A stretch of 64,000 nucleotides of DNA, from positions 186,001 to 250,000 of the forward strand of contig NZ_LGTE01000002.1 in assembly GCF_001263415.1 (NCBI RefSeq), in the 5' to 3' direction. The notes beneath the pieces are model-generated. The model had not been told where the DNA came from, did no database searches, and was given only the letters and a program-made list of their open reading frames with translations. Source of the DNA: Thermincola ferriacetica (GTDB lineage: Bacteria; Bacillota; Thermincolia; Thermincolales; Thermincolaceae). A program made the position numbers and the translations under genes. Position 1 is the first letter of the stretch; the number at the start of each line of letters is the position of its first letter. This document shows positions 26,855 through 35,737 of this stretch, one piece after another.

Positions 26855-27692
26855 TGGAATTCACTTCCAGTAAAGACTGTTCTATTTCCCGAAGCTGGCG
26901 TTCCATTCGCGCATCAACGGTTCCGTTGGACGTCTCTATAACGCAGCCGCCCGGAAGAATATCGGGGTCCGCGAGAACTTTCATTTTTTTTATTCCTTTA
27001 GCAGAGGACATAATCTGTTCCTGGTCGTTTAGAACTTGCTCCAGATTTTGCGGATTGACACGCAGGGATATTTCCTCTCTGTCCCGCACTTTCTCCAGGG
27101 CTTTTTGCACCATCCCGACAATAAGGTCCTGATTCGTACTTATCTCGTGACCAATGATCTTTTTGGCTATAGCGACAGCCAATTGTATAATCTCATCTTC
27201 AGCCCCAAGAATAATTTTTTTTCTTTCTTCAATGGCATCCTCCAGGGTCTTTTGAGCTGCCAATAAGGTCCCTTTCATTTCTTCTTCTGCTTTTTTGGTC
27301 CCTTCTGCATGGCCAACCTGCCAACCATCGTTATAGCCCTGTTCCCTGATCTCCTTAAACTTTTCCTGCCCCTCCTTAACGAGGTTTTCCGCTTCTTCTT
27401 TCGCTTTTTTTACTATTTTTTCAGCCTCCTGCCGTGCTGTCTCGAGTAGTTCTTTAACCATTTCCTCCGTTTCCCTGATAATTTCTTCTGCCTGTCTGGT
27501 AACTTCCTGGAGGTCTATAGCTCCGGAGGTTTCTCCCCCAGCCGCTGCATTTGTTTCATCCGCTCGGGAAGCCGCCAATTCCAAAGCAGCTTTCCCATTT
27601 ATGGCTGCAGTTTCCTCGGGATGAGAATAGGTATGGCTAATCAGCCGCGGACTCTCAAGTTTCAAATGTCCGGACTTGATTACCTTAGACAA
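26847..27692 (-). CDS. fliH: FliH regulator of the flagellar ATPase
   Basis: FliH, 281 residues: a variable N-terminus, a long coiled coil (about residues 65-155) and a C-terminal V-ATPase-E-like domain (EIIQLAVAIAKKIIGHEI, LRVNPQNLEQVL, ADPDILPGGCVIETSNGTVDA with key D-P-L-GG-E-G-D). It binds and restrains FliI. The start is TTG at 27692 (TTGTCTAA), overlapping the fliG stop by 8 bases. Confidence 0.92.
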   Translation of the reverse strand: MSKVIKSGHLKLESPRLISHTYSHPEETAAINGKAALELAASRADETNAAAGGETSGAIDLQEVTRQAEEIIRETEEMVKELLETARQEAEKIVKKAKEEAENLVKEGQEKFKEIREQGYNDGWQVGHAEGTKKAEEEMKGTLLAAQKTLEDAIEERKKIILGAEDEIIQLAVAIAKKIIGHEISTNQDLIVGMVQKALEKVRDREEISLRVNPQNLEQVLNDQEQIMSSAKGIKKMKVLADPDILPGGCVIETSNGTVDARMERQLREIEQSLLEVNSNG

Positions 27693-28689
27693 TTATCTCA
27701 TCTCCCCCGCCTCTGGCAATAACTATTTCACCGGCTTCTTCAAGTTTCCTGATTACATTAACAATACGCTGCTGGGCTTCTTCCACATCTCTTAAACGCA
27801 CCGGACCCATATACTCCATATCTTCCCTGAGCATGTCGGCAGCTCGCTTGGACATATTCCGGCTGACCTTGGCGGCCACTTCTTCACTGGAACCTTTGAG
27901 AGCCAGCGCCAAGTCTTTGCTGTCGACCTCGCGGAGAACTTGTTGAATAGCCCTGTCATCAAGCTGCACAATGTCCTCAAAGACAAACATCCTTTTCTTG
28001 ATTTCTTCCGCCAGTTCCGGATCCTGTATCTCCAGGGATTCCATAATGGTTTTTTCCGTAGTTCGGTCCACCCTGTTCAGAATGTCTACCACATTCTGCA
28101 CGCCTCCGGCGCTGGTAAAGTCCTCGGATACAACGGAAGAAAGCTTGCGTTCCAGCACGCGTTCTATTTCCCTGATTATTTCCGGCGAAGTACGGTCCAT
28201 AATAGCGACCCGACGGGCCACATCAGCCTGTCTTTCTGCCGGTAGTGCTCCCAAAATAGCCGCCGCCTGTTCAGGCTCTAAATAAGCAATAATCAATGCA
28301 ATGGTCTGCGGGTTTTCCGACTGGATGAAGTTTAATAACTGGGAAGGATCGGTTTTTCTCACAAAATCAAAGGGTTTTACTTGTAGGGTGGCCGTTAACC
28401 GGTTAATTATCTCCAGGGCTTTCTGGTTGCCCAGGGCCTTTTCCAAGACTTCTTTGGCATAATCTATGCCCCCGGAGGCAATATACTCCTTTGCTACCAA
28501 CAGCTCGTGAAACTCGTTAATAATTTCCTCTTTCACTTCTGTAGGTACCTTACGTATGTTGGCTATTTCCAAGGTTAACTGCTCTATATCCTCGTCCCTT
28601 AAATGCTTAAATATTTGCGCTGATATTTCAGGGCCTAGGGAAATGAGTAAAATTGCAGCTTTTTGCTTTCCCGTTAAGCCTTTCGCCAT
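27685..28689 (-). CDS. fliG: FliG motor-switch protein
   Basis: FliG, 334 residues, three armadillo-like domains forming the torque ring. The N-terminal FliF-binding domain (LTGKQKAAILLISLG), the middle EHPQ-like motif, here ENPQ (FIQSENPQTIALIIAYL), and the C-terminal charged ridge (FEDIVQLDDRAIQQVLREVD) are visible. ENPQ in place of EHPQ occurs in several Firmicutes. Confidence 0.97.
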   Translation of the reverse strand: MAKGLTGKQKAAILLISLGPEISAQIFKHLRDEDIEQLTLEIANIRKVPTEVKEEIINEFHELLVAKEYIASGGIDYAKEVLEKALGNQKALEIINRLTATLQVKPFDFVRKTDPSQLLNFIQSENPQTIALIIAYLEPEQAAAILGALPAERQADVARRVAIMDRTSPEIIREIERVLERKLSSVVSEDFTSAGGVQNVVDILNRVDRTTEKTIMESLEIQDPELAEEIKKRMFVFEDIVQLDDRAIQQVLREVDSKDLALALKGSSEEVAAKVSRNMSKRAADMLREDMEYMGPVRLRDVEEAQQRIVNVIRKLEEAGEIVIARGGGDEIIV

Positions 28690-28700
28690 TTATTCCACCT

Positions 28701-30254
28701 CTATTCTTCAGCCAACCAGGTTTTTAAGAGTTGCGCCACATCTGCCGGATTCTCCCCGGCAACTTTCTCTACCTGCTCCTTAATCCTGATCTTCTCTTTC
28801 TCTTCCGGTGTAAGTTCTTTTTCTTCGATTTCAATTATCTCTTCCATCGCCTTCAGCGGCAATGGCGTAGTAGCTATTTCTCCCAGTTCTTCCAGTTGTT
28901 CTTTTTTCAACATTCTCACTCTTAAAATTACAGCAACTATAATCAACAACAGTACAGCGCCCAACGACCCGAACAGGATAATGGTCTGTTTCCGGTCTGC
29001 CTGAGCCATCTCTCTGGCCATTTCCTGCTGATATTCGGTATTAAAGGGCATACCGATGACCGAAACCTGATCTCCCCTGGCTTTGTTGATTCCTGCTGCG
29101 TTCACAACAGCCTCTTCAATGGCTTTCTGCTGCTGCTGGTTTATGGCCTTATCTATCATTACGGAAACCGAGAGTCTCTTTACACTGCCCGGTGCAACCG
29201 TTTGAACCGTTTCTTCCTTATCATGGACATAGTTTCTGATCACATCGCTGCTGGAACTTTGGCTGTTGCTGTTTCCTCCCGTTGCCACATATCCGGGAAT
29301 GTTACCGGCTGTTCCCGGCGTATTTTGCGGGGTGGCAGTGTTTGAGCTGCTGGAACTCTGTTCAGTTTTTTGTTCGCTTAAAACATGCTTGTCTCCATAG
29401 TTTTCCGTTTTCTTTTGTATCTGGTCAAAGTCAAGCTCTGCCCTGACGCGGCAAACAACCTTGCCAATACCGACCACTTTCTCCAGCATCGACTGCAAGG
29501 AACGCTGTAAATCTGCCTGGAAGGTTTTCTGTATTTCCAGTTGGGTCATGGAAAGTTTTTGCTGTTGGGCCTCTTTGCTAAAATCCAGCGATTCACTGAG
29601 AATATTGCCGTTCATATCCACTACTGTGACATTTTCGGGAGAAAGGCCCTCAACACTGTTAGCCACTAGCTTTACTAATCCTTTGACCTGGTTTTCATCT
29701 AAAGTTTTGGTAGGTTTTAACTGCAACCATACTGCAGCTGTGGCATTTTTCTGTTCTTCCAAAAAAAGAGAAGGTTCGGGTAGGACTATGTGGACGCGAG
29801 CCTTATCCACTTCGGAAAAGCGCTCAATGGTACGGGTCAATTCCCCCTGTAAAGCGCGTATGAATCTGGCCCGGCGATCAGTATCTGTCTCCCCGAACTT
29901 GGTTTGGTCAAAAGCCTCAAAGCCGACAACCCCCCCTGTCGGATACCCCTCACTGGAGAGGGAGATCCGCGTTTGGTCCACATCCTTACTTGGGACCAGG
30001 ATAGTAGTTCCGCCATCGGCTAACTGGTAGGGTATTTTATTTTCTTTCAACCATTCCACGGTTTTTCCAGCATCTTGCGGGTCCAGTTGAGTGAATAAAG
30101 GCGCATAATCGGGTCGGGTAGCGCCCCTCACTAACACAGCCAGGGTTCCGACCAGAAAGAGGGCTGAGACGATAATGACAATCTTTTGGTTCCTGGTCAT
30201 ATTGTTCCACAGCCCTACTATTTTCGTTTTGAGTTGCAGCAAATACTCTCCCAT
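28701..30254 (-). CDS. fliF: FliF MS-ring protein
   Basis: FliF, 517 residues, forms the MS-ring on which the flagellum assembles. Membrane segments lie at about residues 21-40 and 430-452; the YscJ-like domain is between them (PDYAPLFTQLDPQDAGKTVEWL) with a Ser/Asn-rich linker (about 295-330). The C-terminal FliG-binding tail ends NPADVAQLLKTWLAEE. ATG at 30254 (MGEYLLQL) has GAGGTGG upstream; the longer frame begins before that site. Confidence 0.96.
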   Translation of the reverse strand: MGEYLLQLKTKIVGLWNNMTRNQKIVIIVSALFLVGTLAVLVRGATRPDYAPLFTQLDPQDAGKTVEWLKENKIPYQLADGGTTILVPSKDVDQTRISLSSEGYPTGGVVGFEAFDQTKFGETDTDRRARFIRALQGELTRTIERFSEVDKARVHIVLPEPSLFLEEQKNATAAVWLQLKPTKTLDENQVKGLVKLVANSVEGLSPENVTVVDMNGNILSESLDFSKEAQQQKLSMTQLEIQKTFQADLQRSLQSMLEKVVGIGKVVCRVRAELDFDQIQKKTENYGDKHVLSEQKTEQSSSSSNTATPQNTPGTAGNIPGYVATGGNSNSQSSSSDVIRNYVHDKEETVQTVAPGSVKRLSVSVMIDKAINQQQQKAIEEAVVNAAGINKARGDQVSVIGMPFNTEYQQEMAREMAQADRKQTIILFGSLGAVLLLIIVAVILRVRMLKKEQLEELGEIATTPLPLKAMEEIIEIEEKELTPEEKEKIRIKEQVEKVAGENPADVAQLLKTWLAEE

Positions 30255-30306
30255 TACAGCTGGTCCACCTCGTCTCACTCGATAAGGAATGTTGTTCTAA
30301 CTAAGA

Positions 30307-30606
30307 TTATACTTGCATGCGCATAATTTCCTGATATGCTTCCACTATTTTATTCCTTACCTGTAAAGTAAGCTCGAATGCCAAATTTGCTTTTTCAGCC
30401 GCTATCATAACATCATGAACATTTTCGATTTGCCCTGTAACCAGCTTCTGCTTCATTTCCTCTGATTGAACCTGCAGGTTGTTAACTTCGTTGAGAGCTT
30501 TTTTCAAAAACTCACCAAAAGATACCGTTTCTGAATTATCCTCATTAGTCGGCCGGGAATCAGTCAATACAACCGGCTGCGCGGTAAGAAGCTGATCTAT
30601 TTTCAT
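30307..30606 (-). CDS. fliE: FliE rod/MS-ring junction protein
   Basis: FliE, 99 residues, joins the MS-ring to the rod. The family signature is seen in VSFGEFLKKALNEVNNLQVQS, DVMIAAEKANLAFELTLQVRNKIVEAYQEIMRMQV (key motifs H/D-VMIAxExAxLxF-L-QVRNK-VEAYQEIM-M-V). Third in the operon after flgB and flgC, as in Bacillus. Confidence 0.96.
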   Translation of the reverse strand: MKIDQLLTAQPVVLTDSRPTNEDNSETVSFGEFLKKALNEVNNLQVQSEEMKQKLVTGQIENVHDVMIAAEKANLAFELTLQVRNKIVEAYQEIMRMQV

Positions 30607-30617
30607 TGAAAAACCTC

Positions 30618-31055
30618 CTAACGTCCGATTTCCATAGCTTTCGCAAACATTTCCTTTGTAGCTCTAATGGATGCTACATTTGCTTCATAGGCACGGGTAG
30701 CGGAAATCATATCCACCATCTCCGTAACTATGTTCACATTGGGCATTTCCACATATCCCTGTGCGTTGGCATCAGGATGGTTCGGATTATAGACAAGTTT
30801 TAAAGGTGACTGGTCTTCAATAATTTTCGTCACCCTGACTCCCTTACCGGGCGATACACTGTCTAACCGCTCCTGAAATACCTTATCAAAATCACCGTTT
30901 TTTGCCTCAAAAACAGCTAACTTTCTCCTGTATGGCCCCCCGGAAGCCGTCCGGGTAGTATTAACATTGGCAATATTTTCAGAAATCAGGTCCATTCTCA
31001 ACCTTTGTGCTGTTAAACCGGAAGCGCTGATATCAAAGGAATCAAACATACCCAT
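30618..31055 (-). CDS. flgC: FlgC proximal rod protein
   Basis: FlgC, 145 residues, a rod component. It starts MGMFDSFDISASGLTAQR, followed by ENIANVNTTRTASGGPYRRK, and ends in the conserved VTEMVDMISATRAYEANVA and FAKAMEIGR segments. The start overlaps nothing; the spacing to flgB is 7 bases. Confidence 0.97.
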   Translation of the reverse strand: MGMFDSFDISASGLTAQRLRMDLISENIANVNTTRTASGGPYRRKLAVFEAKNGDFDKVFQERLDSVSPGKGVRVTKIIEDQSPLKLVYNPNHPDANAQGYVEMPNVNIVTEMVDMISATRAYEANVASIRATKEMFAKAMEIGR

Positions 31056-31062
31056 ATTTTAT

Positions 31063-31479
31063 TTACCCCCTTCCGTTGATGGCCATCCTAAGTTTTTTGA
31101 AATCTCCATTAATACCGTTAATCAGGAACTCATACATGATCTGATTTTTGGCCAAAGCAGCAGTTTCTTTATCTATATCTACGTTGTTATCATCGTTTCT
31201 CATGGTTGTATCGGTGTCCCGAACAAATCGGGGATTAATTTCTATTGGTTTTTTACCGCCGATGGGTATATGCCTGGGGTCTGAGGTCAATCCTTGTAAC
31301 CTGCCATTTGCAGCCATAGCTTTCTTCAACTCTTCTTCAAAAGCCACGTCCACGCGTTTATAGCCGGGAGTATCGACATTGGCCATGTTATTAGCAATAG
31401 CTTCATTTCTCATACTGGCGGCATCTAGAGCCCGCTGCAGCAGACCCATAGTATCGGATGTGATAAGTTTCTCTATCAC
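31063..31479 (-). CDS. flgB: FlgB proximal rod protein, first gene of the fla/che operon
   Basis: FlgB, 138 residues, a rod component with the conserved MRNEAIANNMANVDTPGYKR segment and C-terminal NQIMYEFLINGINGDFKKLR. The start is GTG at 31479 with GGAGG nine bases upstream. It heads the operon and is preceded by a terminator and a c-di-GMP-I riboswitch, so its expression, and that of the genes behind it, should respond to c-di-GMP. Confidence 0.96.
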   Translation of the reverse strand: MIEKLITSDTMGLLQRALDAASMRNEAIANNMANVDTPGYKRVDVAFEEELKKAMAANGRLQGLTSDPRHIPIGGKKPIEINPRFVRDTDTTMRNDDNNVDIDKETAALAKNQIMYEFLINGINGDFKKLRMAINGRG

Positions 31480-31496
31480 CTTTAAACGCCTCCTAT

Positions 31497-31532
31497 AAAA
31501 TAAAATCCAAACTGAGGGAAACCGCAGTTTGG
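31497..31532 (-). terminator. Attenuator terminator between the c-di-GMP riboswitch and flgB
   Basis: On the minus strand an 8-bp stem CCAAACTG/CAGTTTGG (31532-31525 and 31514-31507, loop 10 bases) is followed by ATTTTATTTT, just before the flgB ribosome-binding site. It lies 26 bases downstream of the riboswitch aptamer, the expected place for the expression platform. Ligand-promoted termination is the likely mode, by analogy with flagellar c-di-GMP-I riboswitches; the direction is inference. Confidence 0.85.
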
Positions 31533-31557
31533 TTCTACTAAACGCAAACCCTCCTTC

Positions 31558-31632
31558 GGCAACCCGGCAACCATTGCGTTATGTCGCTTTAGGCCCGTAG
31601 TTTTGCGCCTTTATCTTTCGATAAAGTTGCCC
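31558..31632 (-). promoter_or_regulatory. c-di-GMP-I (GEMM-I) riboswitch aptamer
   Basis: The minus-strand RNA contains the main conserved blocks of this class: AAGGGCAAC opening P1, a first hairpin with a GAAA tetraloop (TTTATC/GATAAA), the GCAAAACTACGGGCCTAA joining and receptor region, and the closing GGTTGCCGGGTTGCC. P1 pairs GGCAAC with GTTGCC. It precedes a terminator and flgB. Binding of c-di-GMP would set transcription of the flagellar operon. Confidence 0.93.
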
Positions 31633-31666
31633 TTATCAAAGTTAGGTACTGCTTTTGTTCATGGTA

Positions 31667-31696
31667 ATGATACACTATGTGAGGAAAACTTTACAA
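31667..31696 (-). promoter_or_regulatory. Candidate sigma-A promoter of the fla/che operon
   Basis: On the minus strand TTGTAA (31696-31691) and TATCAT (31672-31667) are separated by 18 bases. Transcription would begin near 31660, about 28 bases before the riboswitch aptamer. The -35 is imperfect. No sigma-28 motif (TAAA/GCCGATAA) is evident here. Confidence 0.5.
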
Positions 31697-31707
31697 AGCA
31701 TTAATCC

Positions 31708-31826
31708 TATATTTCGTCATATTTTTGTGAATTCCTACTTTAAGTTGTAGATTTTTAGACTTTTTTCGCTAATCTATCTGAAGTTTATACAACATCTCTC
31801 ACTGTTTTTTATATTTCGTCATATTT
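31708..31826. repeat. Pair of identical 17-bp repeats upstream of the fla promoter
   Basis: TATATTTCGTCATATTT occurs at 31708-31724 and again at 31810-31826, in the same orientation and 102 bases apart. On the minus strand each reads AAATAT-GACG-AAATATA, that is, two AAATAT elements around GACG. The nearer copy ends about 12 bases upstream of the candidate -35. The surrounding region is AT-rich and non-coding. An operator for a regulator of the flagellar operon is plausible but unproven. Together with the promoter, riboswitch and terminators this accounts for the 436-base gap between flgB and codY. Confidence 0.85.
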
Positions 31827-31859
31827 ACTTAAAATCCTTTTTTTAGCAAATCTGTTGAC

Positions 31860-31891
31860 AAAAAAATAAACCATAGAAGATCTATGGTTTA
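31860..31891 (-). terminator. Rho-independent terminator of codY
   Basis: On the minus strand an 11-bp stem TAAACCATAGA/TCTATGGTTTA with a 3-base loop is followed by seven or more T residues. It lies 24 bases after the codY stop and insulates the upstream genes from the flagellar promoter. Confidence 0.95.
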
Positions 31892-31915
31892 CTGTCAATC
31901 AATAATATGGATCAA

Positions 31916-32698
31916 TCAATGCTTAAGCTTTTGCAATTCGTCCAATAAACGTTCGTTTAAAATCCTTATATAGGTGCCTTTCATGCCGAGGGATTTAGAC
32001 TCGATGACTCCGGCGCTTTCAAACTTCCTGAGAGCGTTAACAATTACTGATCTGGTTATTCCTACCCGGTCAGCAATTTTACTCGCCACAAGCAATCCCT
32101 CATCGCCTTCAAGCTCGTCGAAAATATGTTCAATTGCTTCTAATTCGGAATAAGACAAGGTACCCAGTGCAATTTGCACGGCAGCCTTCTTGCGAGCTTC
32201 TTCCTCGACCCTTTCAGCTTTAATGCGCAAAATTTCCATACCAACAACGGTAGCGCCATATTCAGCCAAAACCAAGTCTTCGTCAGTAAAGTTTTCGTCA
32301 CTTTTGGCCAATAAAAGAGTGCCTAACCTTTCGCCGCCGCCGACAACGGGAACAATCGTCATTACCTTTTCAGTAAATACACATTCTTGGGCATCGTCGA
32401 ATACACAAACATTGCCTTTCTGCTGAAAATTGGCCCTGGTTTCGTTCACCCGGAGCAGCGATTCATTATAGGCTTCCGGGAACCGGTCCGAACTCTCGAT
32501 TAAGTCTTTCATGGTTTGACAAGCAAAGTTATCCATGAAAGCACAGCCCAGAATTTTACCGCGGCGGCCTATAATATAAGTATTTGCCCTTATGTTTTCA
32601 GTCAATACGTCAGCCATTTCCTGAAAGTCTACCGGATGTCCTGCGGCTTTTTGAAGAAGTTTGTTAATACATCTGGTTTTTTCTAACAAATTCCTCAT
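31916..32698 (-). CDS. codY: CodY global transcriptional regulator
   Basis: CodY, 260 residues: an N-terminal GAF domain that senses branched-chain amino acids, a long linker helix, and a C-terminal winged helix ([36 protein letters not shown]; key [26 protein letters not shown]). With GTP as co-effector it represses stationary-phase genes, often including motility genes. ATG at 32698 has AAGGGGG upstream. It lies behind hslU and ahead of flgB exactly as in Bacillus subtilis. Confidence 0.97.
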   Translation of the reverse strand: MRNLLEKTRCINKLLQKAAGHPVDFQEMADVLTENIRANTYIIGRRGKILGCAFMDNFACQTMKDLIESSDRFPEAYNESLLRVNETRANFQQKGNVCVFDDAQECVFTEKVMTIVPVVGGGERLGTLLLAKSDENFTDEDLVLAEYGATVVGMEILRIKAERVEEEARKKAAVQIALGTLSYSELEAIEHIFDELEGDEGLLVASKIADRVGITRSVIVNALRKFESAGVIESKSLGMKGTYIRILNERLLDELQKLKH

Positions 32699-32744
32699 TA
32701 CTTGTCCCCCTTAAAGGTAAAATTGACAGCGTATTGTATAAATA

Positions 32745-34148
32745 CTACAAAATGTACCTGCTCAAATCACGATTGTGTATTACTTCACTAAGTTTTTCCT
32801 GAACATACTTTTCATCAATTACGACAACTTTTTGGTCGGTATCAGGCGCCTCATAGGCAATGTCTTCAAGTAATTTCTCTAAAATTGTATGAAGACGTCG
32901 AGCCCCGATGTTTTCTGTCTGTTCATTAACAGTATAAGCTATTTTTGCAATTTCATCAAGAGAATTTTCTGTAAATTTCAACATGATTCCTTCTGTTTCC
33001 AACAAAGCCTTATATTGCTTAATTATAGCATTTTGGGGGGCGATGAGGATTTGTTTAAAGTCTTCTTCGGTCAAACTTTCTAATTCAACCCTAATGGGAA
33101 ATCGGCCCTGTAACTCAGGAATTAAATCGGACGGTTTGGCTATATGAAAAGCCCCGGCAGCAATAAATAAAATGTGGTCAGTTTTTACTGCCCCATATTT
33201 TGTCATAACTGTTGAACCTTCTACTATGGGCAATATATCTCTCTGCACCCCGCCTCTGGAAACATCTGGCCCGGCGCCGCCGTCCCGGGCAGCAATTTTA
33301 TCAATTTCATCCAAAAAAATAATGCCTGATTGCTCGGCCCTTTCTATGGCCTGAGAAATAACTTCATCCATATCGATTAACTTCTGGGCTTCCTGGTTGG
33401 TTAAAATTTTTCGGGCCTCTTCTACAGTAGTTTTACGTTTTTTCTTTCTTTTGGGGAGTATGCCACCGAGAATATCCTGGATGTTGATGCCCATTTCTTC
33501 GACTCCGGCCCCGGAAAAAACTTCTACTGTAGGCACGTTGGTATCTTCAACTTCTATTTCTATGTACTCGTGTTCCAATTCACCCTTCTGCAGTTTTTCC
33601 CAAAGTATGTCCCGCTCCCGCTGGACCTGGTTCACTCTCTCAGTAAATGCCTGTTCCTGTGCCTGGTCATCATTTCTTTGTCCACCGCCGAAAAGGGCTT
33701 CAAAGGGGTTTTTTAATCCCATTTCCCTTTCCGGCAGGGGGGCCAAGATGTCCAGAATTCTTTTTTCAGCCATAACCCTGGCCTTTTCTTCCACTTCGGC
33801 CATTTTCTCCTGCTTAACCATCCTGATGGAAGTCTCCACCAGATCCCTGACCATAGATTCCACATCCCTGCCCACGTATCCCACTTCGGTAAATTTTGTT
33901 GCTTCTACCTTGACAAAGGGGGCATTTACCAGTTTGGCCAGGCGCCTGGCAATTTCCGTCTTTCCTACACCGGTAGGGCCAATCATTATTATGTTTTTGG
34001 GAACAACTTCATCTCTTAATTCCGGGGGGAGTTTTTTTCGGCGGTACCTGTTTCGCAACGCTACCGCAACAGACCGTTTTGCTTTATGCTGGCCAACAAT
34101 AAACTTATCCAGTTCCTCGACAATTTGTTTTGGTGTCAAATCCTGCAC
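32745..34148 (-). CDS. hslU: HslU/ClpY ATPase of the HslUV protease
   Basis: HslU, 467 residues, AAA+ unfoldase that feeds substrates to HslV. Walker [18 protein letters not shown], pore-loop-region motif [20 protein letters not shown], the I domain (about residues 110-245), Walker [13 protein letters not shown] and sensor II near [15 protein letters not shown] are visible. GTG at 34148 has GGAGG seven bases upstream; a TTG at 34151 is the alternative. Confidence 0.96.
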   Translation of the reverse strand: MQDLTPKQIVEELDKFIVGQHKAKRSVAVALRNRYRRKKLPPELRDEVVPKNIIMIGPTGVGKTEIARRLAKLVNAPFVKVEATKFTEVGYVGRDVESMVRDLVETSIRMVKQEKMAEVEEKARVMAEKRILDILAPLPEREMGLKNPFEALFGGGQRNDDQAQEQAFTERVNQVQRERDILWEKLQKGELEHEYIEIEVEDTNVPTVEVFSGAGVEEMGINIQDILGGILPKRKKKRKTTVEEARKILTNQEAQKLIDMDEVISQAIERAEQSGIIFLDEIDKIAARDGGAGPDVSRGGVQRDILPIVEGSTVMTKYGAVKTDHILFIAAGAFHIAKPSDLIPELQGRFPIRVELESLTEEDFKQILIAPQNAIIKQYKALLETEGIMLKFTENSLDEIAKIAYTVNEQTENIGARRLHTILEKLLEDIAYEAPDTDQKVVVIDEKYVQEKLSEVIHNRDLSRYIL

Positions 34149-34213
34149 CAAAATCCCTCCTAAAACTAGTTTTTCATCAACGACTGAACGCCTGTTGGTG
34201 CCCGGCAGTTTAC

Positions 34214-34756
34214 TTAGTTAGGGCCGTTTAATTCCTCCACAACAATGTTATCATTGGTAAAAACACAAATAGAGGCGGCTATCGTCAGCGCCTCCCTGGC
34301 TATCTTCGCAGCATCCAGCTCAGTAAACTTTATAAGCGCCCTCGCGGCAGCCAGTGCGTAGGATCCCCCCGAACCTATGGCCGCCACATTATCGTCAGGT
34401 TCAATTACTTCGCCGTTGCCCGAAATGATCAACAGATGTTTTGAATCGGCAACAATCAGTAGCGCCTCCAGCCGGCGGAGAATTTTGTCCATCCTCCATT
34501 CCTTAGCCAGTTCAACGGCGGCTCTCTGTAAATTTCCCCTATACTCCTCAAGTTTGCCTTCAAACTTTTCGAATAAGGTAAATGCGTCGGCCACTGAACC
34601 GGCAAACCCGGCCAAAACCTTATCGTTATATAACCGTCTTACCTTTCTGGCCTGATGTTTTAACACTACATTTCCACCAAAAGTTACCTGACCGTCGCCG
34701 GCTATTGCTGTTTGGCCGCCCTTTTTCACCGCAACAATAGTGGTTCCCTTGAACAT
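34214..34756 (-). CDS. hslV: HslV/ClpQ peptidase of the HslUV protease
   Basis: HslV, 180 residues, proteasome-beta-like peptidase. Removal of the first four residues (MFKG) would expose Thr5 as the N-terminal nucleophile (TTIVAVKK). The [33 protein letters not shown] and [14 protein letters not shown] segments match the family. It pairs with hslU directly downstream. In B. subtilis ClpQ the nucleophile is a Ser; here it is Thr, as in Escherichia coli. Confidence 0.95.
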   Translation of the reverse strand: MFKGTTIVAVKKGGQTAIAGDGQVTFGGNVVLKHQARKVRRLYNDKVLAGFAGSVADAFTLFEKFEGKLEEYRGNLQRAAVELAKEWRMDKILRRLEALLIVADSKHLLIISGNGEVIEPDDNVAAIGSGGSYALAAARALIKFTELDAAKIAREALTIAASICVFTNDNIVVEELNGPN

Positions 34757-34771
34757 TTAATTACCTCCTAT

Positions 34772-35680
34772 TCAAGCCCGCGGATGTGCTTTCTTGTAAA
34801 CTTCTTTTAAATGTTCTCTGGTTACATGGGTATAAATTTGTGTCGTAGACATTTTAACGTGCCCCAATAATTCCTGTACTGTTCTAAGGTCTGCCCCAGC
34901 ATCCAATAAATGGGTGGCAAAGGAATGACGGATAATATGGGGGCTTACCCTCTGCCTGATGCTGATTTTACGCACGTATTTATTAACGATATCGCGAATA
35001 CTGCGTACAGAAATACGTTGTCCCGCTTTGTTCAGGAAAACAGCCTCCGAAGGTTCTTTTGACCTGCAGGCCAGCCTGGTTCTGCCGTGAGTAAGATAGG
35101 CTTTCAGGGCGTTTATGGCAAACTGACCCAGTGGAACAACTCGTTCTTTGGCGCCTTTGCCCATTACACGCACATAACCTGTGTTCAGGTCGATATCGGT
35201 CATATCCAGATTGACCAGTTCACTGACCCTGATTCCGGATGCGTAAAGGGTTTCCAGAATGGCCCTGTCTCGCAATCCCCTGGGAGTGTTTCTCTCCGGC
35301 GCTTCAATCAGGTTTCTTATGTCGTCCTGGTATAAAAATTGCGGCAGTCGTTTTTCCACTTTCGGGGTAGCAACTTCAATCAACGGGTTTCGCGTAATTA
35401 CTTCTTCCCGGCATAAAAACCTGAAAAAAGTCCGCATGGCTGCCAGTTTTCGAGCTATGGTACTTCTGGACAGTCCTCTTCTCTGTAGTTCAGCCAGGAA
35501 TTTTCTGATTACCAGGTGGTCAACCCGGTCCGGTTGCAGATTTTCCGGAGTTATATTAATTTCAGCACTTATAAAGTCCACCATCTGGAATAAGTCAGTC
35601 TGATAGCTCTGCAGTGTTTTTTCGGAGGCATTTTTTTCGACCTGTAAATAGACCATAAAATCATCAACATAATTGTACAT
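34772..35680 (-). CDS. xerC: XerC/CodV-type tyrosine recombinase
   Basis: Tyrosine recombinase of 302 residues. The N-terminal SAM-like DNA-binding domain (SEKTLQSYQTDLFQMVDF) and catalytic domain are complete: Arg in YASGIRVSELVNL, Lys in GKGAKERVVPL, HxxR in SPHIIRHSFATHLLDAG, and Tyr in STTQIYTHV. It resolves chromosome dimers at dif with a partner. Position between trmFO and hslV equals codV of B. subtilis. ATG at 35680 has GGGGTGA upstream. Confidence 0.95.
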   Translation of the reverse strand: MYNYVDDFMVYLQVEKNASEKTLQSYQTDLFQMVDFISAEINITPENLQPDRVDHLVIRKFLAELQRRGLSRSTIARKLAAMRTFFRFLCREEVITRNPLIEVATPKVEKRLPQFLYQDDIRNLIEAPERNTPRGLRDRAILETLYASGIRVSELVNLDMTDIDLNTGYVRVMGKGAKERVVPLGQFAINALKAYLTHGRTRLACRSKEPSEAVFLNKAGQRISVRSIRDIVNKYVRKISIRQRVSPHIIRHSFATHLLDAGADLRTVQELLGHVKMSTTQIYTHVTREHLKEVYKKAHPRA

Positions 35681-35737
35681 ATTTCGTCACCCCTAATAAA
35701 CATGATACTGAAGGTGTACGTTTTTTCAGGGGGACTA

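Noticed and set aside
31855-31860. Perfect TTGACA on the plus strand near the codY terminator
   Set aside because: No matching -10 follows at 16-18 bases, and it would drive transcription against codY; it overlaps the terminator U-tract.
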